Part shown: in pieces, positions 36,426 to 45,664 of the stretch
Layout: the number at the start of each line of letters is the position of its first letter
How positions within the stretch are numbered: the first letter of the stretch is position 1
From: Buttiauxella sp035271705
GTDB taxonomy: Bacteria > Pseudomonadota > Gammaproteobacteria > Enterobacterales > Enterobacteriaceae
Assembly (NCBI RefSeq): GCF_035271705.1
Contig: NZ_DATERI010000094.1
Span: forward strand, 16,274-80,273
Direction: 5' to 3'
DNA length: 64,000 nucleotides
The notes under the pieces: generated by a model
The model's input: the letters and a program-made list of their open reading frames with translations, nothing else
What the model was told of the DNA's origin: nothing
Database searches by the model: none
Position numbers and translations under genes: made by a program

Positions 36426-36472
36426 CTCCGCAATCCCCAAGCCGCTGTGTGAAATCTGACGGGAATATCCTC

Positions 36473-36590
36473 TCAATAATTCGAGTTACAGGTAGGCGGC
36501 CAGGCCGTAAGTCCCCAGGAGCATAGATAACTATGTGATTCGGGTGAGTCGAACGCCGCCAACAAAGAGGCAGCTCGAAGTATGACGAGG
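36473..36590. repeat. ERIC element between mdtG and msyB
   Basis: Typical ends (ATAATTCGAGTTAC and CAGCTCGAAGTATGAC) and middle (GTCCCCAGGAGCATAGATAA in pattern) identify a near full-length ERIC element of about 118 bases. Confidence 0.85.
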
Positions 36591-36687
36591 ATAAATCTCA
36601 TACTTGCAACTTTGCAAACAGCGTCAACAATTAACTTGAAATTGCACCGGAGCCGCGCTCCCTGACCTGTAACAAAAGGAGATTACG

Positions 36688-37062
36688 ATGAGCCTATACG
36701 CGACACTGGAAGAGGCCATTGATGCCGCACGCGAACTTTTCCTTGTAGAGCACCCTGAACTTGATGAAGAGAGTGCCAGTGTTCAGCAACTGAACATTCA
36801 GAAGTACATTCTTCAGGACGGCGATATTATGTGGCAGGCCGAGTTCTTTGCTGATGACAGCGAGGATGGGGAATGTTTGCCGATGGTCAGTGGTGAAGCA
36901 GCACAAAGCGTCTTTGATGGCGATTTCGACGAAATTGAGTTACGCCAGGAATGGATTGAAGAGAATACGCTGCATGAATGGGACGAAGGTGAATTTCAAC
37001 TTGAGCCGCCTCTGGATACCGAGGAAGGGCAGGCTGCGGCTGATGAATGGGATGAACGATAG
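36688..37062 (+). CDS. msyB: MsyB, acidic protein
   Basis: A 124-residue, very acidic soluble protein, nearly identical in pattern to E. coli MsyB (YATLEEAIDAARE and WDEGEFQLEPPLDTEEG). First found as a multicopy suppressor of secretion mutants; exact function unclear. AAAGGAG lies just before the ATG. Its stop is three bases from the yceK stop on the other strand. Confidence 0.95.
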   Translation: MSLYATLEEAIDAARELFLVEHPELDEESASVQQLNIQKYILQDGDIMWQAEFFADDSEDGECLPMVSGEAAQSVFDGDFDEIELRQEWIEENTLHEWDEGEFQLEPPLDTEEGQAAADEWDER

Positions 37063-37065
37063 AAT

Positions 37066-37296
37066 TTATTCGTAAGGTCCATGACTGGCGTCAATCGGCA
37101 GTAACAGTGTATCGAAGACCAGTGAAAAAGGTAAATCGAGCACTGTGATATAGCGCCAGGCACTGTTACGCACATCCCACTGCACACCGGGGTAATACTG
37201 GTTACCATGTCCCTGCCCCGGTAAAGCACGACTAATAATACTGCCGCAGCCACTCAGCAAGCAGGCCAATAACGCGACCACAAAGATTCTTATCAC
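37066..37296 (-). CDS. yceK: YceK, small outer-membrane lipoprotein
   Basis: A 76-residue lipoprotein (DUF1375). The signal peptide ends in lipobox LLSGC with cysteine 17, followed by GSIISRALPGQ. Function unknown. Convergent with msyB and downstream of opgGH. Confidence 0.93.
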   Translation of the reverse strand: MIRIFVVALLACLLSGCGSIISRALPGQGHGNQYYPGVQWDVRNSAWRYITVLDLPFSLVFDTLLLPIDASHGPYE

Positions 37297-37307
37297 TCTG
37301 TTACTCC

Positions 37308-37334
37308 CAAAAAAATACCGACCCGAAGGTCGGC
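37308..37334 (-). terminator. Terminator of the opgGH operon
   Basis: Read on the minus strand, CCGACC and GGTCGG close a TTCG loop and are followed by TATTTTTTT. A UUCG tetraloop is notably stable. Confidence 0.9.
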
Positions 37335-37355
37335 ATTGTGATTGTGTCTGCCGTG

Positions 37356-39887
37356 TTACTTCGTCGGTAGCGCCTCAGGGTTCAGGCTAACCGTTTTGTA
37401 GTTATCGACCCACGAGGAGTAACGCTCAGGGTTCGACCACACACGATAATGCAGACGAGACATTGTTACCGGATCACTTAACAACACCAAACGACGGTCG
37501 CGGTTGAGTTTCTCAGGCGTTTCATTAAGCGCCTGCTCAACGTGGCGGTCACGGGCAATCTCCAGCACATTACTTGCACGGTGACGCGCCGTTGCCATCG
37601 CGGTTGCCAGGGCATTAAACGACGGGTTAAACACCGCGTGCATAAAGCCATCATCGAGCGTACGGCTACGGTTAAGCTTCAGGTAGTTGTCTGTATCGAC
37701 CAGAACCTTCGGAGGACAATACTCTTCCGGGATCAGGAACAGCTTCCAGCGCTTAGTGCGTAATCCAATAGTTGCGCGGCTTGAAATCACCGACACGAAC
37801 GGAGAAAGGATCAGCGAGAAGACGATTGGCGCCAACCAGAACAGGAAACGCAAATCTAACCACGCCATACCGACTGCCCACACCAGCCCCAGCAACAGCT
37901 GAGAACCGTGGCGCATGAATGCTTCACCCCATGGAGTGGAGTCGTCATCACGCTGCGGCGAGTTCCATACCACTTCCCAACCGAGGAATGCGCTGACCAC
38001 AAATACGGTGTGGAACAGCATACGCACCGGTGCCAACAGCACAGAGAACAGTACCTCCAGCAACAAAGAAGCTGTCACGCGGAAGAAACCACCGAACTCT
38101 TTCGAGCCTTTGCACCAAACCAGGATGATGCTCAGAAGCTTCGGCAGGAACAGTAACACCATGGTGGAGGCAAACAAGGCTATCGCCAGTTCCGGACGCC
38201 ACTGCGGCCACACCGGGAACAACTGGCGCGGTTGCAGGAAGTATTGTGGTTCTGTCAGCGCATGTACCACCTGCAATGCTGTGGATAACGCGAGGAACAT
38301 AAACCACAACGGCGCGGACAAGTAGGACATGACACCCGTCAAGAACACCGCACGGTGAACAGGATGCATGCCTTTTACCAGGAACAGACGGAAGTTCATC
38401 AAGTTACCGTGGCACCAACGGCGGTCACGCTTGAGTTCATCCAGTAAGTTCGGCGGCAGTTCTTCATAAGAACCCGGCAAGTCGTAAGCAATCCAAACGC
38501 CCCAACCCGCACGGCGCATCAGAGCCGCTTCCACGAAGTCGTGAGAAAGGATAGAACCGGCGAATGAACCTTCACCTGGCAACGGCGCTAACGCACAATG
38601 CTCGATGAACGGCTTAACGCGGATAATGGCGTTATGCCCCCAGTAGTGGGATTCACCCAACTGCCAGAAGTGCAGACCCGCGGTAAACAATGGCCCATAG
38701 ACTCGGGTGGCAAATTGTTGACAACGCGCATACAGCGTATCCATGCCGGAGGCTTTTGGTGAAGACTGAATGATGCCCGCATTCGGGTTAGCATTCATCA
38801 AACGCACCAGGTTGGTCAGGCAGTCACCGCTCATTACGGAGTCAGCATCCAACACCACCATGTAGCTGTATTGATTGCCCCAGCGACGACAGAAGTCATC
38901 GATGTTGCCACTTTTACGCTTTACACGGCGACGACGGCGACGGTAGAAAATCTGCCCTTCGCCCTGCACTTCGTTAATCAGCTCCATCCACGCTTTCTGC
39001 TCCGCAACACAGATATCTGGGTTGTAGCTGTCGCTCAGGATGTAAACGTCGAAGTGTTGCTGTTGACCCGTTGCTTTTACTGATTCCCACGTCGCACGCA
39101 GACCCGCAAATACGCGGTCAACGTCTTCGTTACAAATAGGCATAATCAACGCGGTGCGATGCGCCGGATCGATGGGCTCATCACCGACTGTTGAAGCAGA
39201 GATACTGTATTTATCTTTGCCCATCAGTAGCTGAAGGAAGCCCATCAACGCGGTCCAGAAACCGGCTGAAACCCAACAGAACAGAATCGCGAACAGGATC
39301 AAAATGCCAGTCTGCAGCACATACGGCAGCAGTTGCATGAAGGAAACCCACAAATCCTGGCCGAGCATGTCGGATGGATTAATCAGTGCCCAGCCCTGGT
39401 AAGGCAGAATGGTCTTCATATACCAGGTCGCAACTACGGTCTGAGAAATGGTCAGCAGCAGCAGAATGTAACGTCGAATGGTCCCGACGGTACGCCATTT
39501 CTGCTCAGCGTCAGCCTCTTCTTTTGACATATAGCGAGGATTAACTTCTCGCCCGCGTAAACGATCCCAGAAACGACCGATCGGGTTGGTACGCCACGGA
39601 TCGGGGAACATAGAAGAACGCGTTGCTTTTGGCATTGCCTGCAACTGGGTGCGCCCTTCTTCATCCTCTATCAGCTGTTCACCACCCAACGACCCAGGCC
39701 AGCTCGCTTCGAGCCGGGCCTTTACTGAGGCTAAAGGCGAATCATCGGCGCGGTCATAATGGTGCTCTTGCGCATCTAGCGCCTCATGCATCGCTTGCAG
39801 ATCCGATGCTGGAAGAGCCGCCTTCTGCTGTGCAGAAAGCGGGAGAGCATCAATATATTCAGACGCAGTATCAGTCATCTTATTCAT
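37356..39887 (-). CDS. opgH: OpgH, glucan biosynthesis glucosyltransferase
   Basis: An 843-residue inner-membrane family 2 glycosyltransferase that makes beta-1,2 glucan chains from UDP-glucose and exports them; in E. coli it also links nutrient state to cell size through FtsZ. Visible are the catalytic DADSV near residue 355, RDRRWCHGN near 480, and several membrane helices flanking the domain. ATG 39887 gives an 8-base overlap with opgG and the start MNKMTDTASEYID, close to MNKTTEYID in E. coli. Transcribed with opgG. Confidence 0.95.
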   Translation of the reverse strand: MNKMTDTASEYIDALPLSAQQKAALPASDLQAMHEALDAQEHHYDRADDSPLASVKARLEASWPGSLGGEQLIEDEEGRTQLQAMPKATRSSMFPDPWRTNPIGRFWDRLRGREVNPRYMSKEEADAEQKWRTVGTIRRYILLLLTISQTVVATWYMKTILPYQGWALINPSDMLGQDLWVSFMQLLPYVLQTGILILFAILFCWVSAGFWTALMGFLQLLMGKDKYSISASTVGDEPIDPAHRTALIMPICNEDVDRVFAGLRATWESVKATGQQQHFDVYILSDSYNPDICVAEQKAWMELINEVQGEGQIFYRRRRRRVKRKSGNIDDFCRRWGNQYSYMVVLDADSVMSGDCLTNLVRLMNANPNAGIIQSSPKASGMDTLYARCQQFATRVYGPLFTAGLHFWQLGESHYWGHNAIIRVKPFIEHCALAPLPGEGSFAGSILSHDFVEAALMRRAGWGVWIAYDLPGSYEELPPNLLDELKRDRRWCHGNLMNFRLFLVKGMHPVHRAVFLTGVMSYLSAPLWFMFLALSTALQVVHALTEPQYFLQPRQLFPVWPQWRPELAIALFASTMVLLFLPKLLSIILVWCKGSKEFGGFFRVTASLLLEVLFSVLLAPVRMLFHTVFVVSAFLGWEVVWNSPQRDDDSTPWGEAFMRHGSQLLLGLVWAVGMAWLDLRFLFWLAPIVFSLILSPFVSVISSRATIGLRTKRWKLFLIPEEYCPPKVLVDTDNYLKLNRSRTLDDGFMHAVFNPSFNALATAMATARHRASNVLEIARDRHVEQALNETPEKLNRDRRLVLLSDPVTMSRLHYRVWSNPERYSSWVDNYKTVSLNPEALPTK

Positions 39888-41433
39888 TGGCAGGTAGCTG
39901 GTAGCTCCAGGTTTCACTCAACGTTTGCGAGCCATTAACCAGCGCTGCACGCATTTCAGTCGGTTTCTTCTCATCTTTGACCTTCACACGGACCGTCAAA
40001 CGCCAGCCTTTAGCAACTGGGTTGTAATGTACCTGGGTATCAACGATTTCACCATTGTCACCAATGCTGGTTTGAGCAGTAACCGGCGTATCTAGCGGCA
40101 GTTTTTTCATGTCCGCACCGACGAAATCCACTACAAACGCAATAGTGCCGTCAGGTTGGCGAGTCTGATTTGACTGTTTTACATCACCGGTTGAGCGGCG
40201 AGTCTGGGCAACATATGCGTTATCTGGCGCATGCATTTTGTCTTCGTCACGGCCAAAGGTAATGGTGTACTTGAAGTTCATCTCTTTGCCTGGTTCCGGG
40301 AGTTGATCCGGTGTCCAGTAAGCAACAATGTTGTCATTGGTTTCGTCGTTGGTTGGAATTTCCACCAGCTCGACGTGACCTTTACCCCAATCACCTTGCG
40401 GAGCAATCCAGGCGCTTGGACGCTGATCGTAACGATCGTCAAGGTCCTCAAAGCGAGAGAACTGACGGCCACGTTGCAGCAAGCCAAAGCCAACCGGATT
40501 TTCTGTTGCGAAGGAACTCACAGCCAGATGTTTCGGGTTGTTCAGTGGACGCCATATCCACTCACCGTTACCCGCATGAATAGACAGACCGTTGGAGTCA
40601 TGTAATTCAGGACGGAAGTTGGTGCTTGGTGAAGGCTGATTCGGCCCAAAGAGGAACATACTGGTCAGCGGTGCAACACCCAGCTTGCCCACTTTATCGC
40701 GCAGATAAACTTTCGACTGCACGTTGACCACAGTGTCGCGCCCTGGGGTGATAACAAAGCGATACGCACCTGTTGCACGTGGGGAATCAAGCAACGCATA
40801 GAGGGTCAGCGTTTTCTCACCCGTTTTCGGGCGCTCAATCCAATACTCACGGAAACGTGGGAACTCTTCGCCAGATGGCAAAGCAGTATCGATGGCCAAA
40901 CCACGAGCAGACAGACCATAAACCTGACCTGAGCCAATCACACGGAAATAACTCGCCCCGAGCATGCTGACAATTTCGTCGTTTTTATCTTTGCTGTTGA
41001 TCGGATAGAGCACTTTGAACCCGGCGAAGCCAAGATCTTTGACGGTGTCTTTATCGTGTTTTACATCACCAAAATTAAAGTAATCCGGGTCGTACTTAAT
41101 TTTATGAACCGCTGTCGCTGTCACTTCATTGATAGCAACCGGGGTGTCGAAGTACATACCCTGATGATAAAATTCAAGCTTAAATGGGGTCTTTAACTTG
41201 CTCCAGTAGGCTTTATCATGATTGAACTGGATCTGCTGATAGTCCGCATATTTCATGTCGCGGAATAGCGAAGGCAGATTGCTTTTCGGTGCTTCGTAGC
41301 TTTTGCCCGCTAATGTTTTCGCTTGTTTTGCGACATCATCGATGGTGAAGGCCCAAACCGAGGTGGTATAAAGTGACAGCGTTACAGCAGCACCAAGCCC
41401 ACACATTTTCATCATTTTTAGTTTATGTTTCAT
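39880..41433 (-). CDS. opgG: OpgG, periplasmic glucan biosynthesis protein
   Basis: A 517-residue periplasmic protein needed to build branched osmoregulated periplasmic glucans. Its signal peptide (MKHKLKMMKM, then a hydrophobic run ending TTSVWA) is cut before FTIDDVAKQA. The mature part closely follows E. coli OpgG (SNLPSLFRDMKYADYQQ, PNNPKHLAVSS in pattern). An upstream non-ATG extension is unlikely. Confidence 0.95.
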   Translation of the reverse strand: MKHKLKMMKMCGLGAAVTLSLYTTSVWAFTIDDVAKQAKTLAGKSYEAPKSNLPSLFRDMKYADYQQIQFNHDKAYWSKLKTPFKLEFYHQGMYFDTPVAINEVTATAVHKIKYDPDYFNFGDVKHDKDTVKDLGFAGFKVLYPINSKDKNDEIVSMLGASYFRVIGSGQVYGLSARGLAIDTALPSGEEFPRFREYWIERPKTGEKTLTLYALLDSPRATGAYRFVITPGRDTVVNVQSKVYLRDKVGKLGVAPLTSMFLFGPNQPSPSTNFRPELHDSNGLSIHAGNGEWIWRPLNNPKHLAVSSFATENPVGFGLLQRGRQFSRFEDLDDRYDQRPSAWIAPQGDWGKGHVELVEIPTNDETNDNIVAYWTPDQLPEPGKEMNFKYTITFGRDEDKMHAPDNAYVAQTRRSTGDVKQSNQTRQPDGTIAFVVDFVGADMKKLPLDTPVTAQTSIGDNGEIVDTQVHYNPVAKGWRLTVRVKVKDEKKPTEMRAALVNGSQTLSETWSYQLPANE

Positions 41434-41709
41434 ATTAACCAGCACATCCCCCTTTGTGTGCTTAAATCAATCCAATCCATTTTAATGGAAACTTCTGCTT
41501 TCCGACAACCAAATACCCGCATTGTTCAGCACGCTGGCTCAGCCTTTAAGCAAAAAAAGACAACTGCTTACGCTTTCAGAGCCCATCCTGGAGACAGGAT
41601 GTCATGGTTAGTGTAGGGTTGCCACGGAATTGATACCGTTCGGGACTTCAAGCCTATTGGGATATGTTCTTAAGGATAAGGCGATTCGTCCGATAATGTC
41701 TGGAGCATT
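41434..41709. promoter_or_regulatory. opgG-opgC divergent spacer
   Basis: This spacer of 276 bases must contain the promoters of opgGH and opgC, as in E. coli where opgGH responds to osmolarity. I identified no specific operator. A short inverted repeat, CATCCTG-GAGA-CAGGATG, lies at about 41584-41601. Confidence 0.4.
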
Positions 41710-42861
41710 ATGAGTAAAGCACCACAACAACGCGAGTTTTTCCTGGATTCTATTCGGGCCTGGTTAATGCTCTTAGGCATTCCGTTTCATATCTCGCTCA
41801 TCTATTCAAGCCATCACTGGCATGTTAACAGCGCTGAAGCCTCATGGGGATTAACCCTTTTTAATGACTTCATTCACGCCTTCCGTATGCAGGTGTTTTT
41901 TGTCATTTCCGGTTATTTCTCTTACATGCTTTTTCTGCGCTACCCGCTTAAACGCTGGTGGAAAGTGCGCGTCGAGCGTGTCGGCATCCCCATGTTGACA
42001 GCAATTCCATTGCTGACGCTACCGCAATTTTTAATGCTGCAACACGTTAACGACAAGGCAAAAAACTGGCCAGGACTGACCCCTTACGAAAAATACAACA
42101 CCCTGGTTTGGGAACTGGTTTCCCACTTGTGGTTCTTGTTGGTGATGGTGGTGCTCACGACAGTATGTTTATTTTTGTTCCAACAAATGAAAGCGCGTCT
42201 TGCGAATACGCCAGAAAATAACGCATCACCCATTACTTTGGGAAAGATCTCAATCGCCTTTGTGGGCTTCGGGATTTTATACGGTGCCATTCGCCGCACT
42301 ATTTTCATTATTTACTCCCCAATATTAAGCGATGGCCTATTTAACTTTGTGGTCATGCAGACGCTTTTTTATCTGCCGTTCTTCATGCTCGGTGCTTTAG
42401 TCTTTGTGCGTCCACAACTGAAAGCGCTGTTTACCACACCGTCTCCATGGTGTGCTGCGGGTGCAGCCCTGGCGTTTTGTGCATACCTGCTGAATCAGCG
42501 TTATGGCAGCGGCGATGCCTGGATGTATGAAACCGAAAGCGTTATCACGATGGTTTTAGGTCTGTGGATGGTCAACGTGGTGTTTTCACTGGGTCATAAG
42601 CTGTTGAACTCCCACTCTAAACGGGTCACCTATTTTGTTAATGCTTCACTGTTTATTTATTTGGTGCACCACCCATTGACGCTGTTTTTTGGCGCATATA
42701 TCACGCCACATATTGCCTCCAATGCGTTGGGCTTTATGACGGGATTGATATTTGTAGTGGGTATCGCGGTGATTTTGTATGAAATCCATCTGCGTATTCC
42801 ACTGCTGCGCTTCTTGTTCTCCGGCAAACCGCAGAATGTGGCAGTGAAAGTGAAGAGTTAA
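41710..42861 (+). CDS. opgC: OpgC, glucan succinyltransferase
   Basis: A 383-residue integral membrane protein of acyltransferase family 3, adding succinyl groups to periplasmic glucans. The first motif REFFLDSIRAWLMLLGIPFH, later HLWFLLVMVVLT and C-terminal HHPLTLFFGAY are characteristic. About ten hydrophobic helices. Divergent from opgGH. Confidence 0.95.
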   Translation: MSKAPQQREFFLDSIRAWLMLLGIPFHISLIYSSHHWHVNSAEASWGLTLFNDFIHAFRMQVFFVISGYFSYMLFLRYPLKRWWKVRVERVGIPMLTAIPLLTLPQFLMLQHVNDKAKNWPGLTPYEKYNTLVWELVSHLWFLLVMVVLTTVCLFLFQQMKARLANTPENNASPITLGKISIAFVGFGILYGAIRRTIFIIYSPILSDGLFNFVVMQTLFYLPFFMLGALVFVRPQLKALFTTPSPWCAAGAALAFCAYLLNQRYGSGDAWMYETESVITMVLGLWMVNVVFSLGHKLLNSHSKRVTYFVNASLFIYLVHHPLTLFFGAYITPHIASNALGFMTGLIFVVGIAVILYEIHLRIPLLRFLFSGKPQNVAVKVKS

Positions 42862-42888
42862 CCCGACCAACGAACAAAAAATAAACTC

Positions 42889-42909
42889 AAAATAATTCGA
42901 GTCGCAGAG
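42889..42909. repeat. Truncated ERIC end after opgC
   Basis: AAATAATTCGAGTCGCAGAG is the outer end of an ERIC element; the rest is missing. It lies between the convergent opgC and clsC stops. Confidence 0.6.
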
Positions 42910-42911
42910 TT

Positions 42912-44348
42912 TTAGAGTAGCCACTCAATTGGCAGACGATAAACTAACCGCACCAACACCCGTTGCCAGAAACGGGTGTGCGGCTCTTTCTTCCAGACAA
43001 TCTCTTTGCCTTCGCGGGTTTCCACCCAATTCACACGTCCCCAGCGGTCCAAACGCAGTGCCCAGGCCGCCTCTTTTTGGCTTTGAGTGAATCGTTGGTG
43101 GATATCCTCTGCCAGCGCGGTGCTTTCAATAACAAAGCCCATTTCGGTATTGAGCATGGCCGAGCGCGGGTCAAAATTGAATGAGCCGATAAACACTTTT
43201 TGCTTATCGACGCTGAAGGTTTTGGCATGCAGGCTGGAGCCAGAGTTACCGGTTAAACCGCGATCGCGCGGCCTGCGCGGGCCATTATTTTCAGGCTTTA
43301 ATTCATATAGCGCGACACCGTGTCGTAGCAGCTTCTTGCGCCATCGGGCATATCCGGCATGCACCACCGCCACATCGTTGGCAGCCAGCGAGTTGGTCAG
43401 AATGGCTATTTTCACCCCGTTGCGTACCAGCCCAAGAATTTGGGCAATACCGGCGCGAGTCGGGACGAAGTAGGCAGAAATAATGTCTATCTCCTGCTTA
43501 GGCAGGCCAATGACGTTGATCAGGCGTTGCGGTAACAATGTGTGATTACGCGCCCTTCCCTGCCCTTTACTCGGATCGTCACTGAGCAAACGCGTTTCAG
43601 ACCAGTACATATTTAATGTGCGTGCCACAAGATTTGTCGCAAATTGGCTGGTGGTCAGCCTTTCAAGATAGCGCTGCGCCGTCGGGTCGCTGCGCCAAGC
43701 ATCAGGCAGTTGTACCCGTTGCTGTAAAATATCGGGATCAACATCGAGCACTTTGGCAAGGGTCGATACGCACTGGCTGTTCCAGTAGCGCTCAAAATCC
43801 TCGCTGACATCGGTAACCACCGGGCCAACAGCCAACACGTCTAAATCTGAAAAAAGGGGTTGTTTGCCGACACCAAAGTAAGCATCACCCACATTACGCC
43901 CGCCGACAATCGTTGTTTCACCATCAACGGTGAAACTCTTGTTGTGCATGCGGCGGTTCAGACGGGCAAAGTCGGTCAGGTAGCCAATGGCGCGAAACAA
44001 ACGAAAAGAGAAGGGATTAAACAGGCGCACTTCAATCTGAGGATGGGAATTCAGAAGCTCTAAAATATCATCCAGCCCGTTAGTATTGTTATCATCCAGC
44101 AACAGCCTGACTCTCACCCCGCGTTCAGCCGCTGCCAGTAACGCACTAAACAACAGCCGCCCGGACATATCGTCCTGCCAGATGTAATACTGCACATCGA
44201 GGGTTTTCTCTGCCATGCCGCACAGTAGATAACGCGCGGCAAATGCATCAAGGCTGTCCGAAAGAGGATGAATACCGCTCACGCCAGGATGCTCGGCAAG
44301 CACCGGGATAATCGCTCTCCCAAGGCGTGTAGCGTGATGGTTCTTCAC
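42912..44348 (-). CDS. clsC: ClsC, cardiolipin synthase C
   Basis: A 478-residue phospholipase D superfamily enzyme with two HKD motifs: RMHNKSFTVDG near residue 155 and SLHAKTFSVDK near 382. E. coli ClsC makes cardiolipin from phosphatidylglycerol and phosphatidylethanolamine, aided by YmdB. The start is uncertain: the GTG at 44348, one base after the ymdB stop, gives the length closest to E. coli (473); an ATG at 44396 inside ymdB would add 16 residues. Confidence 0.88.
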   Translation of the reverse strand: MKNHHATRLGRAIIPVLAEHPGVSGIHPLSDSLDAFAARYLLCGMAEKTLDVQYYIWQDDMSGRLLFSALLAAAERGVRVRLLLDDNNTNGLDDILELLNSHPQIEVRLFNPFSFRLFRAIGYLTDFARLNRRMHNKSFTVDGETTIVGGRNVGDAYFGVGKQPLFSDLDVLAVGPVVTDVSEDFERYWNSQCVSTLAKVLDVDPDILQQRVQLPDAWRSDPTAQRYLERLTTSQFATNLVARTLNMYWSETRLLSDDPSKGQGRARNHTLLPQRLINVIGLPKQEIDIISAYFVPTRAGIAQILGLVRNGVKIAILTNSLAANDVAVVHAGYARWRKKLLRHGVALYELKPENNGPRRPRDRGLTGNSGSSLHAKTFSVDKQKVFIGSFNFDPRSAMLNTEMGFVIESTALAEDIHQRFTQSQKEAAWALRLDRWGRVNWVETREGKEIVWKKEPHTRFWQRVLVRLVYRLPIEWLL

Positions 44349-44349
44349 G

Positions 44350-44874
44350 TTAGAGTTGGGCAAGCAGTTGCTGGTAAATAAGGGTACTTTCGTCATCGAA
44401 ACAGACGAAAACCACTTCTTCGGGTAATGGGCGCAAACCGATGTATCGATAAACCGTATCAACAGCTATTTTAGCAGCCAACTCTTTTGGGAAAGCGTAC
44501 GCACCGGTGCTGATTGCCGGAAACGCGATAGTGCGGTAGCTATTGGCGGCCGCCAAATCGAGACAATTGTAATAAGTTTGTTCAAGTAATTCTGCCTCAT
44601 GCTTTTCACCGCCCTGCCAGACCGGGCCGACGGCATGAATCACGGCTTTAACCGGGATATTTCCAGCTTCGGTAATGACGGCATGTCCAGGGGCGCATTC
44701 GCCTTGCTGCTGAAGAATCACTTTGCAGGCCTCCAATAATGTCGGCCCCGCTGCACGATGAATTGCACCATCAACACCACCGCCCCCCATCAGGGATGGA
44801 TTCGCCGCATTGACTATCACATCAACCTCAGCGCGGGTGATATCGCCTTGTATCACCGACATTCTTTCGCTCAT
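44350..44874 (-). CDS. ymdB: YmdB, macrodomain O-acetyl-ADP-ribose deacetylase
   Basis: A 174-residue macrodomain protein. ADP-ribose-binding signatures are VIVNAANPSLMGGGGVDGAIH near residue 20 (shown by parts NAAN and GGGGVDGAIH) and AFPAISTGAYAFP near 120. It deacetylates O-acetyl-ADP-ribose and in E. coli also modulates RNase III and ClsC. Start 44874 is preceded by GGAG. Coupled to clsC. Confidence 0.93.
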   Translation of the reverse strand: MSERMSVIQGDITRAEVDVIVNAANPSLMGGGGVDGAIHRAAGPTLLEACKVILQQQGECAPGHAVITEAGNIPVKAVIHAVGPVWQGGEKHEAELLEQTYYNCLDLAAANSYRTIAFPAISTGAYAFPKELAAKIAVDTVYRYIGLRPLPEEVVFVCFDDESTLIYQQLLAQL

Positions 44875-45014
44875 CAGGAAATCTCCAGTTAGTATTTGAT
44901 AGTAGTCTAAACTTACCGAACAGCAGACGTATATCACTTCCTATGGGATTATCCCTATCTCCTATCCTCTGATTTTTCTCATTTACCAGATAAAATTTCC
45001 GCGATAGCCATACT

Positions 45015-45045
45015 GGCGGATGTCGCTCACGCTAATCTGCTCTAC
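45015..45045 (-). repeat. REP-like unit overlapping the PPTase gene end
   Basis: GGCGGATGTCGCTCACGC and on to GCTCTAC is related to the units at 4399 and 47778. Read on the minus strand it supplies the last codons (RAD) and the TAG stop (45032-45034) of the phosphopantetheinyl transferase gene. Confidence 0.7.
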
Positions 45046-45664
45046 GAAACGGGGCAATTATCAGCTCAGGCGAAAAGCCAACAGCAAACGGTTTCTCACC
45101 GCAACAAGCGATCAGTGTATCACCAACGTTGATGTGAAGAAGATGACGGTCAGGCGGGCAAAGTGTGTCTAGCGGCAAACGCAACTGATCCATTTGCCAG
45201 ACCGTTGCGCCACGTTGCTTGAGCACGGCTTCGTGTGCCGTCCAGAGGCGCCAGAATTGCAGGATTTGTTGCGATGGGGGCAAAGATTCCAGCCAGTCGC
45301 ACAATGGCGCACTGAAACTGTGACGGGCAATGGCCATAAACCGCGGCCGCGAGCGGATTTGTTCAATATCACACCCCACTTCCCCGCCACCCACCAGCAC
45401 CGCAACCCGGGTGGCATTGTTGCTGATATTAAATTCGGGCAATGCCGGATGATACGGTTTGCCTTGAGCCGCGCGGGCTAATTTGGGCAATGGGCCGTCA
45501 TTGAGCAGCATCGCCAACAGGATTCTGGCGGCAATCCAGTCTGCGCGACGGCGACCTGTAGGCGCGTCCTGCAACAGGTCAGGAGACAACCAGCGTGTAG
45601 CGGGTGCGTCATTCAATACGCACGCCACTTCACCAAACGCCAGTTGATAACCGTTTACCGCCAA
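45032..45664 (-). CDS. 4'-phosphopantetheinyl transferase of the APE cluster
   Basis: A 210-residue PPTase. The magnesium and CoA motifs are VGCDIEQ near residue 96 and FWRLWTAHEAVLK near 138. It should convert the two carrier proteins ApeE and ApeF to their active holo form. It overlaps apeR by 10 bases at the promoter-distal end of the aryl polyene operon. Its last residues come from a REP-like element, so the original C terminus may have been different. Confidence 0.88.
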   Translation of the reverse strand: MAVNGYQLAFGEVACVLNDAPATRWLSPDLLQDAPTGRRRADWIAARILLAMLLNDGPLPKLARAAQGKPYHPALPEFNISNNATRVAVLVGGGEVGCDIEQIRSRPRFMAIARHSFSAPLCDWLESLPPSQQILQFWRLWTAHEAVLKQRGATVWQMDQLRLPLDTLCPPDRHLLHINVGDTLIACCGEKPFAVGFSPELIIAPFRRAD

